Positions 52,112-61,562 are shown, counted from the stretch's first letter. The stretch: 64,000 nt of DNA from Rhodospirillaceae bacterium (GCA_016845145.1 JAERTE010000145.1:88409-152408), one strand, 5' to 3'. The notes: generated by a model not told the origin, from the letters alone. Numbers and translations are program-made.

Positions 52112-53365
52112 CTAGTGTAACGTTGCCACAATTGCCCCCGTCAGCAGCGTCGTCATCATCCCGGCCAGAACGGATTTGAGCCCCAACGCGGCGATCTCCG
52201 CTCGTCGTTCCGGAACAAGCGTGCCAAGCCCGCCGATCATGATGCCTAAGCTGCCGAAATTGGCAAAACCGCAAAGTGCATAGGTCATGATCAGGCGGCT
52301 GCGCGCATTTAGCGTCTCTTCGCCCATTCCAGCGATGTCGGCGTAGGCCAGAAACTCATTCAGCACAACTTTGATACCCAGCAATCCGCCTGCGGTCTGC
52401 GCCTGTTCCCAGGGGATACCGATCAGCCATGCTGCCGGTGCCAGTACCCAGCCGAATAAGCGTTGCAACGTCAAGGCGCCGCCGGCCATATCGGGCAACA
52501 GTCCTAAAATGGCGTTCACCAGGCTGACCAGCGCGACCATCACCACCAACATGGCGATGACGTTGATCAGCAGCTTCACCCCATCCAGCGTGCCTTGCGT
52601 GATGGCGTCGATGGAACTGGCTGCCGTGCGGGGCAGGGCGGCAGTTTCGTTGCCTGTCTCCGTCTCCGCATCCGCTGCGGCAGGCACCAACAGCCGCGCC
52701 ATCAAAATCGCGCCCGGCGCATTGATCAGCGACGCCGTCAGAATGTGCCCCAAGGCATCGGGTACCGCCTTGGACAGTATTGTGGCGTAAAGCACCATCA
52801 TCGTGCCCGCGATGGTCGCCATGCCGGCACTCATGACCACGAACAAATCGGCCCGCGACAGGCGCGCCACATAGGGTCTGATCAGCAACGGCGCCTCGAC
52901 CATGCCGACAAACACGTTCGCCGCCACACCGACACCCGCCGCACCACCGAGCCCCAGCGCACGGCGCAAGGCCCAGGCAAACGCGCCGACGATGGCCGGC
53001 AGGATGCGCCAATGATAGAGCAGTGCGGAAAGTGCGCCGACTACCAAAATCAGCGGCAACGCCTGGAACGCCAGAACGAAAGCCGCGCCCGGAAAGCTTT
53101 CCGTGAACGGTAAGTTGCCACCGCCCAGGTATCCAAACACAAACGACGTGCCGGCCTTGGTTGCGTTTTGCAGCGCCAACACCAATCCGTTCAGCGCCAG
53201 AAAGAAAGCGCGAAAGGCTTCGATTTTCAACAGCGCCACGGCGAGCACAAATTGCAGCGCCAACGCGGACGCCACCAACCTCCACGGCAATTGCCGGCGG
53301 TTTTCCGATATCGCCCAGCCGATGCCCAACAGCACGACAATGCCCAGCAAGGATTGTGCAATCAT
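52112..53365 (-). CDS. Concentrative nucleoside transporter (NupC/CNT family)
   Basis: 417 residues from the ATG at 53365, with GGGGGAG just upstream. About ten hydrophobic helices with the CNT core: ANVFVGMVEAPLLIRPYV, MSAGMATIAGTMMVLYA, GGLLGIKVVLNEFLAY and YALCGFANFGSLGIMIGGLG. It imports nucleosides with protons or sodium. Single gene followed by the receiver gene on the same strand. Confidence 0.94.
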   Translation of the reverse strand: MIAQSLLGIVVLLGIGWAISENRRQLPWRLVASALALQFVLAVALLKIEAFRAFFLALNGLVLALQNATKAGTSFVFGYLGGGNLPFTESFPGAAFVLAFQALPLILVVGALSALLYHWRILPAIVGAFAWALRRALGLGGAAGVGVAANVFVGMVEAPLLIRPYVARLSRADLFVVMSAGMATIAGTMMVLYATILSKAVPDALGHILTASLINAPGAILMARLLVPAAADAETETGNETAALPRTAASSIDAITQGTLDGVKLLINVIAMLVVMVALVSLVNAILGLLPDMAGGALTLQRLFGWVLAPAAWLIGIPWEQAQTAGGLLGIKVVLNEFLAYADIAGMGEETLNARSRLIMTYALCGFANFGSLGIMIGGLGTLVPERRAEIAALGLKSVLAGMMTTLLTGAIVATLH

Positions 53366-53728
53366 GTCTCCCCCATTTGTATAGCGGCATTTGTGTTTGT
53401 TGGCGTCAGAGTACAGCCGGGTAGGGGGAAACGGCAACGATTGATGGTTCGGCTATCCAAGACGATTTTTACGAATGCGCGGTAACATATTCATTTTGGA
53501 AGCGTTTTTCAGAGGTCAGAAGGCGTTGTTTTTCAAAGACATCATAAGAGTTTGGGGACCGAACCCGATTTTCTCAGGAATGAGGCACCGATCAAGCGTT
53601 GAGGGACGGACCTTTTTAACAACCGGTCCAAACACACCCAGTCCCAGGCGAGCATCGGTGCCCGGCGTTTCATTCCACGCGCGGGGGATGGTGCCAAACA
53701 ATCGTGTTCGCCGCGAAATCCAGGGCGA
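53366..53728. other. 363-bp stretch without a recognised gene
   Basis: It lies between the nucleoside transporter promoter region and the flavoprotein 3' end. A 61-codon minus-strand frame (53516-53701) and a 95-codon plus-strand frame (53475-53762) overlap each other, have no ribosome-binding site and no family I recognise. The right half is more GC-rich than the left. It may be the remnant of a lost gene; I see no terminal repeats. Confidence 0.5.
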
Positions 53729-55762
53729 TCAGCAAAACGAACACAGTCGCAAGGCATCGTAGATCGCGGCATGAATATTCCTGCTCGCTAATGCATCACC
53801 GATGCGGTGCAGTTCAAACCCATTGCCATCCGCGGGTTGGGCTTGGCAATCAACCAGCGCATGTAAATCCGTCACGCCGTTGTTCCTCGCATGGGGTCTC
53901 AATTCGTCGAATAGGTCATTCATCGGGATGCTTCCGATTTCGACGATGACTTGATCCGCCAAATATGAGACCTGCTGATTGGTCAGGTCATTTATGAAGG
54001 TTGCCTTTAGCCGGTTCTCGGCGCGCTCCACCTTTTCCAGATGCATTTCGGTTTGCGGCTGGATATCCAGGCCCAGGAATTCTTTGCGCCAGCGCATGGC
54101 TTCGGGATAGGTGAGTTCCTGCGCGATGGTGCTGTCCACTGAAACATACTGCACATTTGCCCCATCCTCGACGGCGAGCTTCGCCGCCATGGGGGCGGGA
54201 TGGCGGCCAGTGCCATCAAAAATCAACACATCTCCGGTTGCCCTTTCCTGGCGGCTGATTATATCCCAAGTCGAATGCACCAAGTCTTGGCCTTCGCCGA
54301 AATTCACCTGAGGCAAGCCGCCGGTCGCCAAAATTACGAGATCGGGATCGTTGTCCATAATCTGCGCGCCATCCATGAAATGATTGTAGTGAACCGGCAC
54401 GCCTAGGCGTTCAAGCTCGGCTGTTCGCCATTGGATCAGCCCGATAAGGTCTTTCCGCCACGTTTCGGTACTTGCCAAGATGACCTGACCACCTGCATCG
54501 GGACTCGCCTCAAATACGGTCACTTCATGCCCGCGTTCTGCCAATACGCGGGCCGCTTCCAGCCCGGCCGGACCGGCGCCTACGACCACAGCTGTTCGGG
54601 TGATGGGGGCCTTGCTGATGCCGTGAGATAAGGTCATTTCACGCCCCGTCGCGCCATTATGGAGGCATTTCGGTCTGTAACCGGTTTGGCAATGCTGTGC
54701 GCCCACACAGGGACGCACTAAATCTTCGTTGCCTGCCGACAGCTTGGTGACGAGATGGGGATCCGCAATATGTGCCCGGGTCATGCCCACCAAATCAACA
54801 TGTCCGTCTGCCACCGCAAATCGTGCTGACGCCAAATCAGATATCCGCGCGGCATGAAATACCGGCAAGCCGACCTCTTGCCGGAACCCGCCGACAGCCC
54901 GGACCCAAGGCGCAATCGGTGTCCCCATGCCGGGCATGTTGTCTTCACTCAGGCCGCGGACAGTGTCCATGGTGCCGAATATGGCATTAAAAAAGTCGAC
55001 GAAACCCTCATTTTTCAGAATTTGAGCCGCGGCTATGCATTCCTCAGCGCCAAGGCCGTCTTCCCATACCTCATCGACCGTTAGGCGCATGCCTACAAGG
55101 AAATCGTCACCGACCGCATTTCTGATCGCTTCATGAACCATCAGCGGAAACCGCATTCGGTTCTGCAATGAGCCGCCAAAGCGGTCCGTTCGGTGGTTGG
55201 TTTTCGGGGACATGAATTGCCCGAGCAAGTGAGACGACGCCAAGGTTTCGATGCCGTCCAATCCACCTTCCTCGCACCGCCGTGCGGCGGCAACATATGC
55301 GGACATCACCCTGGTCATGTCATGCTCGTCCATTTCTCGAGGGATGGCGCGGTGCAGTGTTTCGCGGATCGGCGAGGGTGCGATTGTCGGCAGCCAATCT
55401 TGGGCGTAAGGGTCACCACGCCGTCCCATATGCGTGATCTGACACATCAAGGCGGCACCCTCTTGGTGCATACGTTTCGAAAACTGCTGAAGATGCGGGA
55501 TAATGGCATCAGTGCCGACGTTCAGTTGGCTGAACACATCAGGACTATCAACGTCGACGTTCGATGATCCACCGAACATCGACATGGCCAATCCTCCCCG
55601 GGCTTTCTCCACATGGTATGTCTGATACGCATCTTGTGGGAAACCGTCTTTTTGCAATCCGCAGGCATGGCTTGTGCTGATGATCCGGTTCCGAAATGTC
55701 GTCTTTTTGATTGTCAGTGGTTGAAGCAGAGGGTCTTGCGAGAGGGCTTCGGAGGTTGTCAT
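53729..55762 (-). CDS. NADH:flavin oxidoreductase / demethylase, OYE-FeS-FAD type
   Basis: 677 residues in the three-part layout of trimethylamine dehydrogenase and 2,4-dienoyl-CoA reductase: N-terminal FMN-binding TIM barrel (about 1-345), a cysteine cluster (350-370), then an FAD/NAD Rossmann domain starting AVVVGAGPAGLEAARVL near 391. The cluster has C352, C358 and C366, but Ala355 where the second cysteine of the TMADH motif would be; the same CVGA variant occurs, as I recall, in N-methylproline demethylase-like members. The C-terminus IGDALASRNIHAAIYDAL is typical. Next to an MttB-type gene and LysR gene; probably oxidises an N-methylated substrate. Confidence 0.88.
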   Translation of the reverse strand: MTTSEALSQDPLLQPLTIKKTTFRNRIISTSHACGLQKDGFPQDAYQTYHVEKARGGLAMSMFGGSSNVDVDSPDVFSQLNVGTDAIIPHLQQFSKRMHQEGAALMCQITHMGRRGDPYAQDWLPTIAPSPIRETLHRAIPREMDEHDMTRVMSAYVAAARRCEEGGLDGIETLASSHLLGQFMSPKTNHRTDRFGGSLQNRMRFPLMVHEAIRNAVGDDFLVGMRLTVDEVWEDGLGAEECIAAAQILKNEGFVDFFNAIFGTMDTVRGLSEDNMPGMGTPIAPWVRAVGGFRQEVGLPVFHAARISDLASARFAVADGHVDLVGMTRAHIADPHLVTKLSAGNEDLVRPCVGAQHCQTGYRPKCLHNGATGREMTLSHGISKAPITRTAVVVGAGPAGLEAARVLAERGHEVTVFEASPDAGGQVILASTETWRKDLIGLIQWRTAELERLGVPVHYNHFMDGAQIMDNDPDLVILATGGLPQVNFGEGQDLVHSTWDIISRQERATGDVLIFDGTGRHPAPMAAKLAVEDGANVQYVSVDSTIAQELTYPEAMRWRKEFLGLDIQPQTEMHLEKVERAENRLKATFINDLTNQQVSYLADQVIVEIGSIPMNDLFDELRPHARNNGVTDLHALVDCQAQPADGNGFELHRIGDALASRNIHAAIYDALRLCSFC

Positions 55763-55863
55763 TGTCTAACAGTTCCCTTGGTGACGTGTTGGTCTTGTAT
55801 CACGGATAAGTCGTTGCGGGTGGTCGCGGGAGAAGGTCAATTGGTTTGTCCGCAGCCCGCTAT

Positions 55864-57414
55864 TCATGGGTGATGATTGGCGAGACATGCGTCTCCACCT
55901 TGGATTTCGCCTTTGCGCCTGGCAATGAATTCACGCAGAGCGTCGTCGGTTGCTTCGTCGAGCGATGGTGCTTGATAGCTTTCGAGCCTCGCGGCGGCGA
56001 GCTGCGATGCTCGCACGCAAGCGTCAACGGAACCATTCTCTTGCCAATCTTCGTAGGTCGTTTGATCCGCTGTTTCAGGTGAGAAAAATATATCTCGATA
56101 GTGTTGGAGCGTGTGGTTGGAACCAAAGAAATGCCCGCCGGGGCCGACTTCATTGGTGGCGCTGGCCGCAAACGCATCATCTGAAAGGTCAAGCGCGCCA
56201 GCCAACCGTTGCAGCACGATCAACTGATCTGCATCCATTGTGAATTTGGCAAAACACGCAGATAGTCCGCTTTCCAACCACCCGGCGGCGTGTAGAAAGA
56301 AGTTTCCGCCCGCTAGAAGTGCCGGCAGCATCGTTTGCAAGGATTCATAAGCCGCTTGCGCATCGACTGTCTTTGAGCCCGTCCGCATACCACCGGTGCG
56401 CATGGGCAGACCGTAGTGGCGCGCCATTTGCCCAGTCAGAAAAGTGAGTTGTTGGGTTTCGGCTGTGCCGTACATGGGCGAGCCCGTTTGCATGGAGACA
56501 GTTGATAGTGTTGCCCCGTATATCACCGGCGCACCGGGGCGGATCATTTGCGCGTATGCGATGCCGGCAAGCGCCTCAGCGTTGAGGAGCGCGAAGGCGC
56601 CAGCTGTGGTCACTGGGGTGTTGGCGCCTTGCATGATGAACGGAGAGATGATGCAGGCCTGGTTGGCCGCCGCATAAACCCGAATAACCGAAAGCATGGA
56701 TTCATCCCATACCAACGGAGAATTGCAATTGAGAAGAGATGTCATGACCGTGTGGTTGTTCAGAAAATCTTTGCCGAACAATATCCGGCACATGGCCAGA
56801 CAATCCTGTGCCCGTTCCGGTGAGGTAACCCCGCCCATGAACGGTTTGTCGGACAAGCGCATATGTGCATACAGCATATCAAGATGCCGCTCAGCGACGG
56901 GAACATCTGTTGGCTCGCAGACCGTGCCGCCGGAATGATTGAGTGCCGGTGACAGGTAGGCAAGTTTAACGAAGCTCTCGAAATCCTCCAGTCGGGCATA
57001 GCGCCGCTCACCATCAAGGGTACGTACATATGGCGAGCCGTAAATCGGTGAAAACACCATATGCCGGGCACCGATCTTCACCGAGCGTTCCGGATTTCTG
57101 GCGTGTTGCGTGAACACTGTTGGCGCCAGCGAGACTTTCTCGCGGATCAGCTCGCGAGGAATTCTAACTCTTGTTCCATCGACCTCGGCATCCACGGCAC
57201 GCCATGCCGTAGTTGCGATCTCATCGCGAAACTCAATGCCGGTATTCTCGAGGATGTCCATCGATATTGCGTCAATTTTCTCGACTCCCTCGGCACGAAC
57301 GAGATCATAAGCCGGAATATCCCGTACATCGGGTGCATTTACGATATTGGAGAGAGAGGGCGCTTGGCGGCTTTTCCTCCGTCGTCGTCGGTTGCTGGTG
57401 TTTTGTCCTGTCAA
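55864..57414 (-). CDS. Trimethylamine methyltransferase (MttB) family protein, non-pyrrolysine
   Basis: About 516 residues from a TTG at 57414. The frame runs to an ATG at 57501, but that start leaves only 19 bp to the divergent LysR gene, and the conserved family start (an Arg-rich stretch, then IPAYDLVRAEGVEKID) fits the shorter form. Continuous frame with no TAG, so no pyrrolysine. Family blocks include ENTGIEFRDEI, MVFSPIYGSPYVRTLDG, MGGVTSPERAQD, NCNSPLVWDESML, GATLSTVSMQTGSPMYG and HEVGPGGHF-like NEVGPGGHFFGSNHTL. Such proteins demethylate betaines to a corrinoid protein; no corrinoid protein gene is adjacent. Operon with the flavoprotein gene is likely. Confidence 0.88.
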   Translation of the reverse strand: MTGQNTSNRRRRRKSRQAPSLSNIVNAPDVRDIPAYDLVRAEGVEKIDAISMDILENTGIEFRDEIATTAWRAVDAEVDGTRVRIPRELIREKVSLAPTVFTQHARNPERSVKIGARHMVFSPIYGSPYVRTLDGERRYARLEDFESFVKLAYLSPALNHSGGTVCEPTDVPVAERHLDMLYAHMRLSDKPFMGGVTSPERAQDCLAMCRILFGKDFLNNHTVMTSLLNCNSPLVWDESMLSVIRVYAAANQACIISPFIMQGANTPVTTAGAFALLNAEALAGIAYAQMIRPGAPVIYGATLSTVSMQTGSPMYGTAETQQLTFLTGQMARHYGLPMRTGGMRTGSKTVDAQAAYESLQTMLPALLAGGNFFLHAAGWLESGLSACFAKFTMDADQLIVLQRLAGALDLSDDAFAASATNEVGPGGHFFGSNHTLQHYRDIFFSPETADQTTYEDWQENGSVDACVRASQLAAARLESYQAPSLDEATDDALREFIARRKGEIQGGDACLANHHP

Positions 57415-57520
57415 AGTCTGCCGCCCGTTCGGAAAATTGAAAAACTTCAGCACAAAGCTACGTAGCTCCGCACCAAGTGACAACTTGCAAAAAACTGACA
57501 TTATGCGTTAAATATATTTT

Positions 57521-58450
57521 ATGTATAGGCTTCGATTTGATCTTCCAGTTCCCAATCAACTGGTGACTTTTGTGGTTGCCGGACGTTATTTAAACTTTAC
57601 TAAAGCTGCCGAAGATTTGAACATTTCACGGGTCGCCGTGAGCCAACAAATCCGGATGCTTGAAGAGTTTTTGGGGATTCAACTGTTTCGTAGATTGCCT
57701 CGTGCGTTAACCCTTACGCCCGACGGTGAAACCTATTTGAAAGTGGTTTCGCAATCTCTCGAACAGATCGCGACGGCGACAAAGAACATACAATCCACTG
57801 AAAAGCGAAACGGCCTCACCGTGACATCGACGACAGGTTTTTCAACTTACTGGCTTGTACCGCATATTGGAGAGTTCCGGGCGATGCATCCGGATATTGA
57901 TCTGCGATTTCTGGTTTCTGATTCCTATCTTGATCTTCGTCAGGAAAATGTTGATGTCGCTATCCGTTACGGTGATGGGCATTGGAAAAACCTTGATTGT
58001 ACATTCTTACAACGTGAACGGATTTTCCCCGTTTGCAGCCCGACCTATTTTAAAGATAGACCAAGGCTCGTGCATCCGGACGAATTACTTGGCGAAACGC
58101 TTTTGCATTTGGAGGGAGATTACGATCCGCAGACAACGTGGTCCGTATGGTTTGAGGGGCAGGGGGTTGAGTTTGATGTCTTGCAGCAAGGGATCAGCGT
58201 CAATACGTTCACAAATTTGGTGCAAGCAACACTCGATGGCCAGGGCATCGCTTTGATCGGACCGCCATTGATAATGCGATTTTTGCAAAACGGAGCATTG
58301 ATCCGACCGATTGACGTTCCGGAAACGCCGCGCCGCGCTTTCTATCTCGCAACGCCGAAGGGCGCAAAGTCCCAATCCCATGGGGCGTCAGTGTTCTGTG
58401 ACTGGATTGTCGATAGCCTTGGGAATTCCAGAGACACGCCTTCTAAATAA
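57521..58450 (+). CDS. LysR-family regulator (GcvA-like)
   Basis: 309 residues. Helix-turn-helix FTKAAEDLNISRVAVSQQIRMLEEFLG at about 27-53, effector domain with STYWLVPHIGEFRAMHPDIDLRF and DVAIRYGDGHW, typical of GcvA/AmpR-like members. Divergent from the MttB gene with almost no spacer, so the shared promoter must overlap one reading frame. It is the likely regulator of the MttB/flavoprotein cluster. Codon use is a little more AT-rich than in neighbours. Effector unknown. Confidence 0.9.
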   Translation: MYRLRFDLPVPNQLVTFVVAGRYLNFTKAAEDLNISRVAVSQQIRMLEEFLGIQLFRRLPRALTLTPDGETYLKVVSQSLEQIATATKNIQSTEKRNGLTVTSTTGFSTYWLVPHIGEFRAMHPDIDLRFLVSDSYLDLRQENVDVAIRYGDGHWKNLDCTFLQRERIFPVCSPTYFKDRPRLVHPDELLGETLLHLEGDYDPQTTWSVWFEGQGVEFDVLQQGISVNTFTNLVQATLDGQGIALIGPPLIMRFLQNGALIRPIDVPETPRRAFYLATPKGAKSQSHGASVFCDWIVDSLGNSRDTPSK

Positions 58451-58609
58451 CCTTGATTCCAAGCCTTGGTCCCGGGGCAACGTGTGTGACCTGTCTGCGA
58501 CCCAGATGAAAAGCGTTGAGCAGGCGGTGGTGATTTCTCAAAACCTTGACGCCACCGCGTCAAAATCCTATCTCCTGAGCAGTTGACGGCTGCTGTTTGT
58601 AAGGTTTTC

Positions 58610-59125
58610 ATGACCCTTCTGCCCATCATCGTGGCGCCCGATCCGCGCCTGAAGATCGAGACCCGGCCTGTGGAGGCCGTGGACGATGATCTGCGCGCGT
58701 TTCTCGATGACATGCTGGAGACCATGTATGCGGCAGACGGCATTGGCCTGGCTGCGCCGCAGGTGGGGGATGAGCGCAGCGTTATTGTGATCGATTTGGC
58801 GCGTCAGGACGAAGACCCCGCACCGATGAAGATGATCAACCCGGAGATCGTTTGGTATTCCGACGAAGAGCGCGTGCACGACGAGGGTTGCTTGTCGCTG
58901 CCCGAGCACTACGCCGAGGTTGTTCGTCCCGATGGTATCCGCGTCACTTACCTGGATGAAACCGGTGCGGAACAGCAATTGGAAGCCGAAGGCATTCTCT
59001 CAACCTGCATCCAGCATGAAATTGATCATCTGCACGGTGTGTTGTTCGTCGACCACGTGTCGTCGATCAAACGCAACATGATCCTGCGCAAGCTCAAGAA
59101 AGCCAAGAAACAGGCGGCGGCCTAG
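58610..59125 (+). CDS. def: Peptide deformylase
   Basis: 171 residues from the ATG at 58610 (MTLLPIIVAPDPRLK), AAGG upstream. The three motifs are GIGLAAPQVG (44-53), EGCLSLP (C94) and QHEIDH (H136, E137, H140), with the metal ligands intact. It removes the formyl group from nascent proteins. fmt starts 2 nt after its stop, the classical def-fmt operon. Confidence 0.98.
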   Translation: MTLLPIIVAPDPRLKIETRPVEAVDDDLRAFLDDMLETMYAADGIGLAAPQVGDERSVIVIDLARQDEDPAPMKMINPEIVWYSDEERVHDEGCLSLPEHYAEVVRPDGIRVTYLDETGAEQQLEAEGILSTCIQHEIDHLHGVLFVDHVSSIKRNMILRKLKKAKKQAAA

Positions 59126-59127
59126 AC

Positions 59128-60057
59128 GTGAGCGCGGAACGCCTCCGCCTCGTATTCATGGGCAGCCCGGATTTCTCCGTGCCGGCATTGGCCGCACTCA
59201 TTGACGCCGGGCACGAAGTCGTCTGTGTCTATTCCCAACCCCCACGCCCCGCCGGGCGCGGCCACAAGGAACGGCCGGGGCCTGTGCATGCCTATGCCGA
59301 AGCACTGGATATCCCCGTACGCACGCCGGTATCGCTGAAGGACGTCGACGTACAGGCGCGGTTTGCCGAACTGCAAGCCGACGCGGCGGTGGTGGTGGCC
59401 TATGGGTTGATTTTGCCGCAACCCATATTGGACGCGCCGAGGCTGGGGTGCATCAACATCCATGCCTCGCTGTTGCCGCGCTGGCGTGGTGCGGCCCCGA
59501 TCCAGCGTGCCATCGAGGCCGGTGACGCGCGTTCCGGCGTTTGCATCATGGCCATGGATGCGGGGTTGGATACGGGTGGGGTGTATCTGCGTGGCGAGAC
59601 TGAAATCACCGATGCGACCACGGCATCCGACCTGCACGACCGATTGGCGGCCATGGGCGGTGCGCTGATTGTCGAGGCGTTGCCAGGCATTGCCGCGGGA
59701 ACGCTGTCCGCCGAGCCCCAAATCGAAGAGGGCGTTACCTACGCCCAGAAACTGGCGCGCGATGAAGGGCGGCTCGATTGGTCGCGCCCGGCGGTGGAAC
59801 TGGAACGCAAGGTGCGCGCGCTCACCCCCTGGCCCGGTGTCTGGTGCGAACTGCATGGCCAACGGTTCAAGATATTGGGCGCCGCGGTTGAGGTCGGCGA
59901 GGACACGCCCGGCACGGTCATCGCCGAGCCGCTGGTCGTGGCCTGCGGCGAGGGAGCGCTCTGTGTCACGCGCGCACAGCGCGCCGGCAAAAGCGCCATG
60001 GATATTGAGACACTGGTACGTGGGAACCCGATACCAATCGGGACGGTTTTCGACTAA
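59128..60057 (+). CDS. fmt: Methionyl-tRNA formyltransferase
   Basis: 309 residues from a GTG at 59128. LRLVFMGSPDFSVPAL, the folate-binding NIHASLLPRWRGAAPIQRAI, MDAGLDTG and a C-terminal OB-like domain with LTPWPGVWCEL are typical. It formylates Met-tRNAi for initiation. Coupled to def. Its stop overlaps tail-to-tail with the hydratase gene (CTAA). Confidence 0.98.
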   Translation: MSAERLRLVFMGSPDFSVPALAALIDAGHEVVCVYSQPPRPAGRGHKERPGPVHAYAEALDIPVRTPVSLKDVDVQARFAELQADAAVVVAYGLILPQPILDAPRLGCINIHASLLPRWRGAAPIQRAIEAGDARSGVCIMAMDAGLDTGGVYLRGETEITDATTASDLHDRLAAMGGALIVEALPGIAAGTLSAEPQIEEGVTYAQKLARDEGRLDWSRPAVELERKVRALTPWPGVWCELHGQRFKILGAAVEVGEDTPGTVIAEPLVVACGEGALCVTRAQRAGKSAMDIETLVRGNPIPIGTVFD

Positions 60058-60818
60058 CCACCTTTCTTCCGCGCCAAAAACTCCGCCACCACGCGCTGCG
60101 GTTCGCCCGACGCGAAAGCCAAGGGTTGCAAGCGTTTGCCGGTATCGATCGCGCCATCGAAGATATCTTGCGTGTATTCCCGAAGGGCCTGTTTGGTCAG
60201 CTTCATGGCCAGCGGCGGTTTTTGCGCCAGTTCAGCCGCCCATTCGAGCGCGCGCGGCATGACCTCATCGGGTCGTACCAAATCCGTCAGCAATTCGCGC
60301 TCATACGCTTCGGCGCCCGAGAGCAAGCGCCCTGACAGACTGAGTTCCGTCGTGACCGAATGGCCAAGTGTCATGTACATCAGCCGCGTGCCGATGATGG
60401 ATGGAAAGCCGACGTTGATTTCGGGTTGGCCCATGCGGATATCGGCGTGGGCAATGCGGATATCGCACAACAGGGCTGTATAGAATCCGGCTCCCGTCGC
60501 GGCCCCATTGATGGCAGCGACACAGGGCTTGTCCAAGTCGCGGATGGCGCCCAGGTAGGCCTTTAACTGTTCTTGCCATTCGGCTGCGGTGTGCTCGTTG
60601 ATATCCTCCGCTTCTTTTAAATCCTGCCCGGCGCAAAAGGCTTTGTCGCCGGCACCGGTGATCACCAGCGCGCGTTGGGCGTGGTCGGCGTTGAAGACGC
60701 CAAGGGCATCAATCACTTCAAGGCGCAGCGCCTGACTTAAGGCATTGCGCAACTCTGGGCGGTTGAGGGTCAGGGTGGTGATGGCGTCTCGGTTTTCGAC
60801 GGTAATGAACTGCGGCAT
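60054..60818 (-). CDS. Enoyl-CoA hydratase-related protein
   Basis: 254 residues of crotonase fold: LNRPELRNALSQALRLEV, KAFCAGQDLKEAEDI, AINGAATGAGFYTALLCDIRIA, and GQPEINVGFPSIIGTRLM. The second oxyanion segment AATGAGF is slightly unusual (commonly GxAxGGG). It may act as a hydratase, isomerase or lyase in acyl-CoA metabolism. Stands alone on the minus strand. Third crotonase-fold gene of the window. Confidence 0.88.
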   Translation of the reverse strand: MPQFITVENRDAITTLTLNRPELRNALSQALRLEVIDALGVFNADHAQRALVITGAGDKAFCAGQDLKEAEDINEHTAAEWQEQLKAYLGAIRDLDKPCVAAINGAATGAGFYTALLCDIRIAHADIRMGQPEINVGFPSIIGTRLMYMTLGHSVTTELSLSGRLLSGAEAYERELLTDLVRPDEVMPRALEWAAELAQKPPLAMKLTKQALREYTQDIFDGAIDTGKRLQPLAFASGEPQRVVAEFLARKKGG

Positions 60819-60899
60819 GGGTTATGTGGCTTTCGACGTTGGAGCGGCGGGCAGGGTGCGTCATCATAGCGTGTCCGGTTGAACAGGAAATACCGAGTT

Positions 60900-61562
60900 A
60901 TGGCGAAAGTGACCCTTAGTTTCGACAACGGCCCCGACCCGAAGGTAACGCCAAAGGTTTTGGAAATTTTGGCTCGGCACGACGTGTTGGCCAGCTTCTT
61001 CGTTATCGGTGTGAAGGCCGCGACACCGCAAGGGTATGCGCTGGCGGAGCGCGCCAAGGCTTGCGGTCATTGGATCGGCAATCACACGTACACGCATGAG
61101 ACACCATTGGGTCTCGATGATGATCCGAGCGCGCCGGAACGCGAGATCGGCGCGACGCAACGGGTTATGGGCGCGCTATCTGAAACGGAGCGATTGTTTC
61201 GCCCCTTCGGTGGTGGCGGGCATCTGGATGCGCGCGTGCTTAGCCCAGCGGCGCTGCAGTATGTGCAGGACAATGGTTACACCTGCGTGACCTGGAATTG
61301 CGTGCCCGGCGATTGGAAAGATGCAGACGGATGGCCGGCGCGCGCACTCGCGGAGATAGCGGCGCAAGATTGGTCGCTGGTTGTATTGCACGACATTCCG
61401 GGCGCTTGCGTTGATCGCCTGGACGGGTTCATCGCTTCGCTGCGTAAACAAGGCCACGAAATCGCGCAGGACTTCCCGCCCGGGTGCGTGCCCATTGAAA
61501 ACGGAAAGGTGATCCGGCCCGAGGGCATGGCGTGGCTGGGCGAACAAAGGGGTAAGGCATGA
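60900..61562 (+). CDS. Polysaccharide deacetylase (NodB homology) family protein
   Basis: 220 residues from the ATG at 60900, AGGA upstream. NodB homology motif 1 is SFDNGPDP, with D9 kept and N10 where the metal-binding aspartate usually is; motif 2 is H62-x3-H66 (NHTYTHE). LFRPFGGGGHLD replaces the RPPY-type motif 3, and LVVLHDIPGA follows. No signal peptide, so cytoplasmic; together with the altered motif this suggests a small-molecule amidohydrolase rather than a cell-wall enzyme. It overlaps the MmgE/PrpD gene by 4 nt. Confidence 0.85.
   Translation: MAKVTLSFDNGPDPKVTPKVLEILARHDVLASFFVIGVKAATPQGYALAERAKACGHWIGNHTYTHETPLGLDDDPSAPEREIGATQRVMGALSETERLFRPFGGGGHLDARVLSPAALQYVQDNGYTCVTWNCVPGDWKDADGWPARALAEIAAQDWSLVVLHDIPGACVDRLDGFIASLRKQGHEIAQDFPPGCVPIENGKVIRPEGMAWLGEQRGKA

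Noticed and set aside
53475..53762. Overlapping open frames of 95 codons (+) and 61 codons (-) in the gap next to the flavoprotein gene
   Set aside because: They lie antisense to each other, lack ribosome-binding sites and show no family features; at most a decayed remnant.
55864..57501. Pyrrolysine-containing MttB
   Set aside because: The frame is continuous and contains no in-frame TAG; no pyl genes are in the window.
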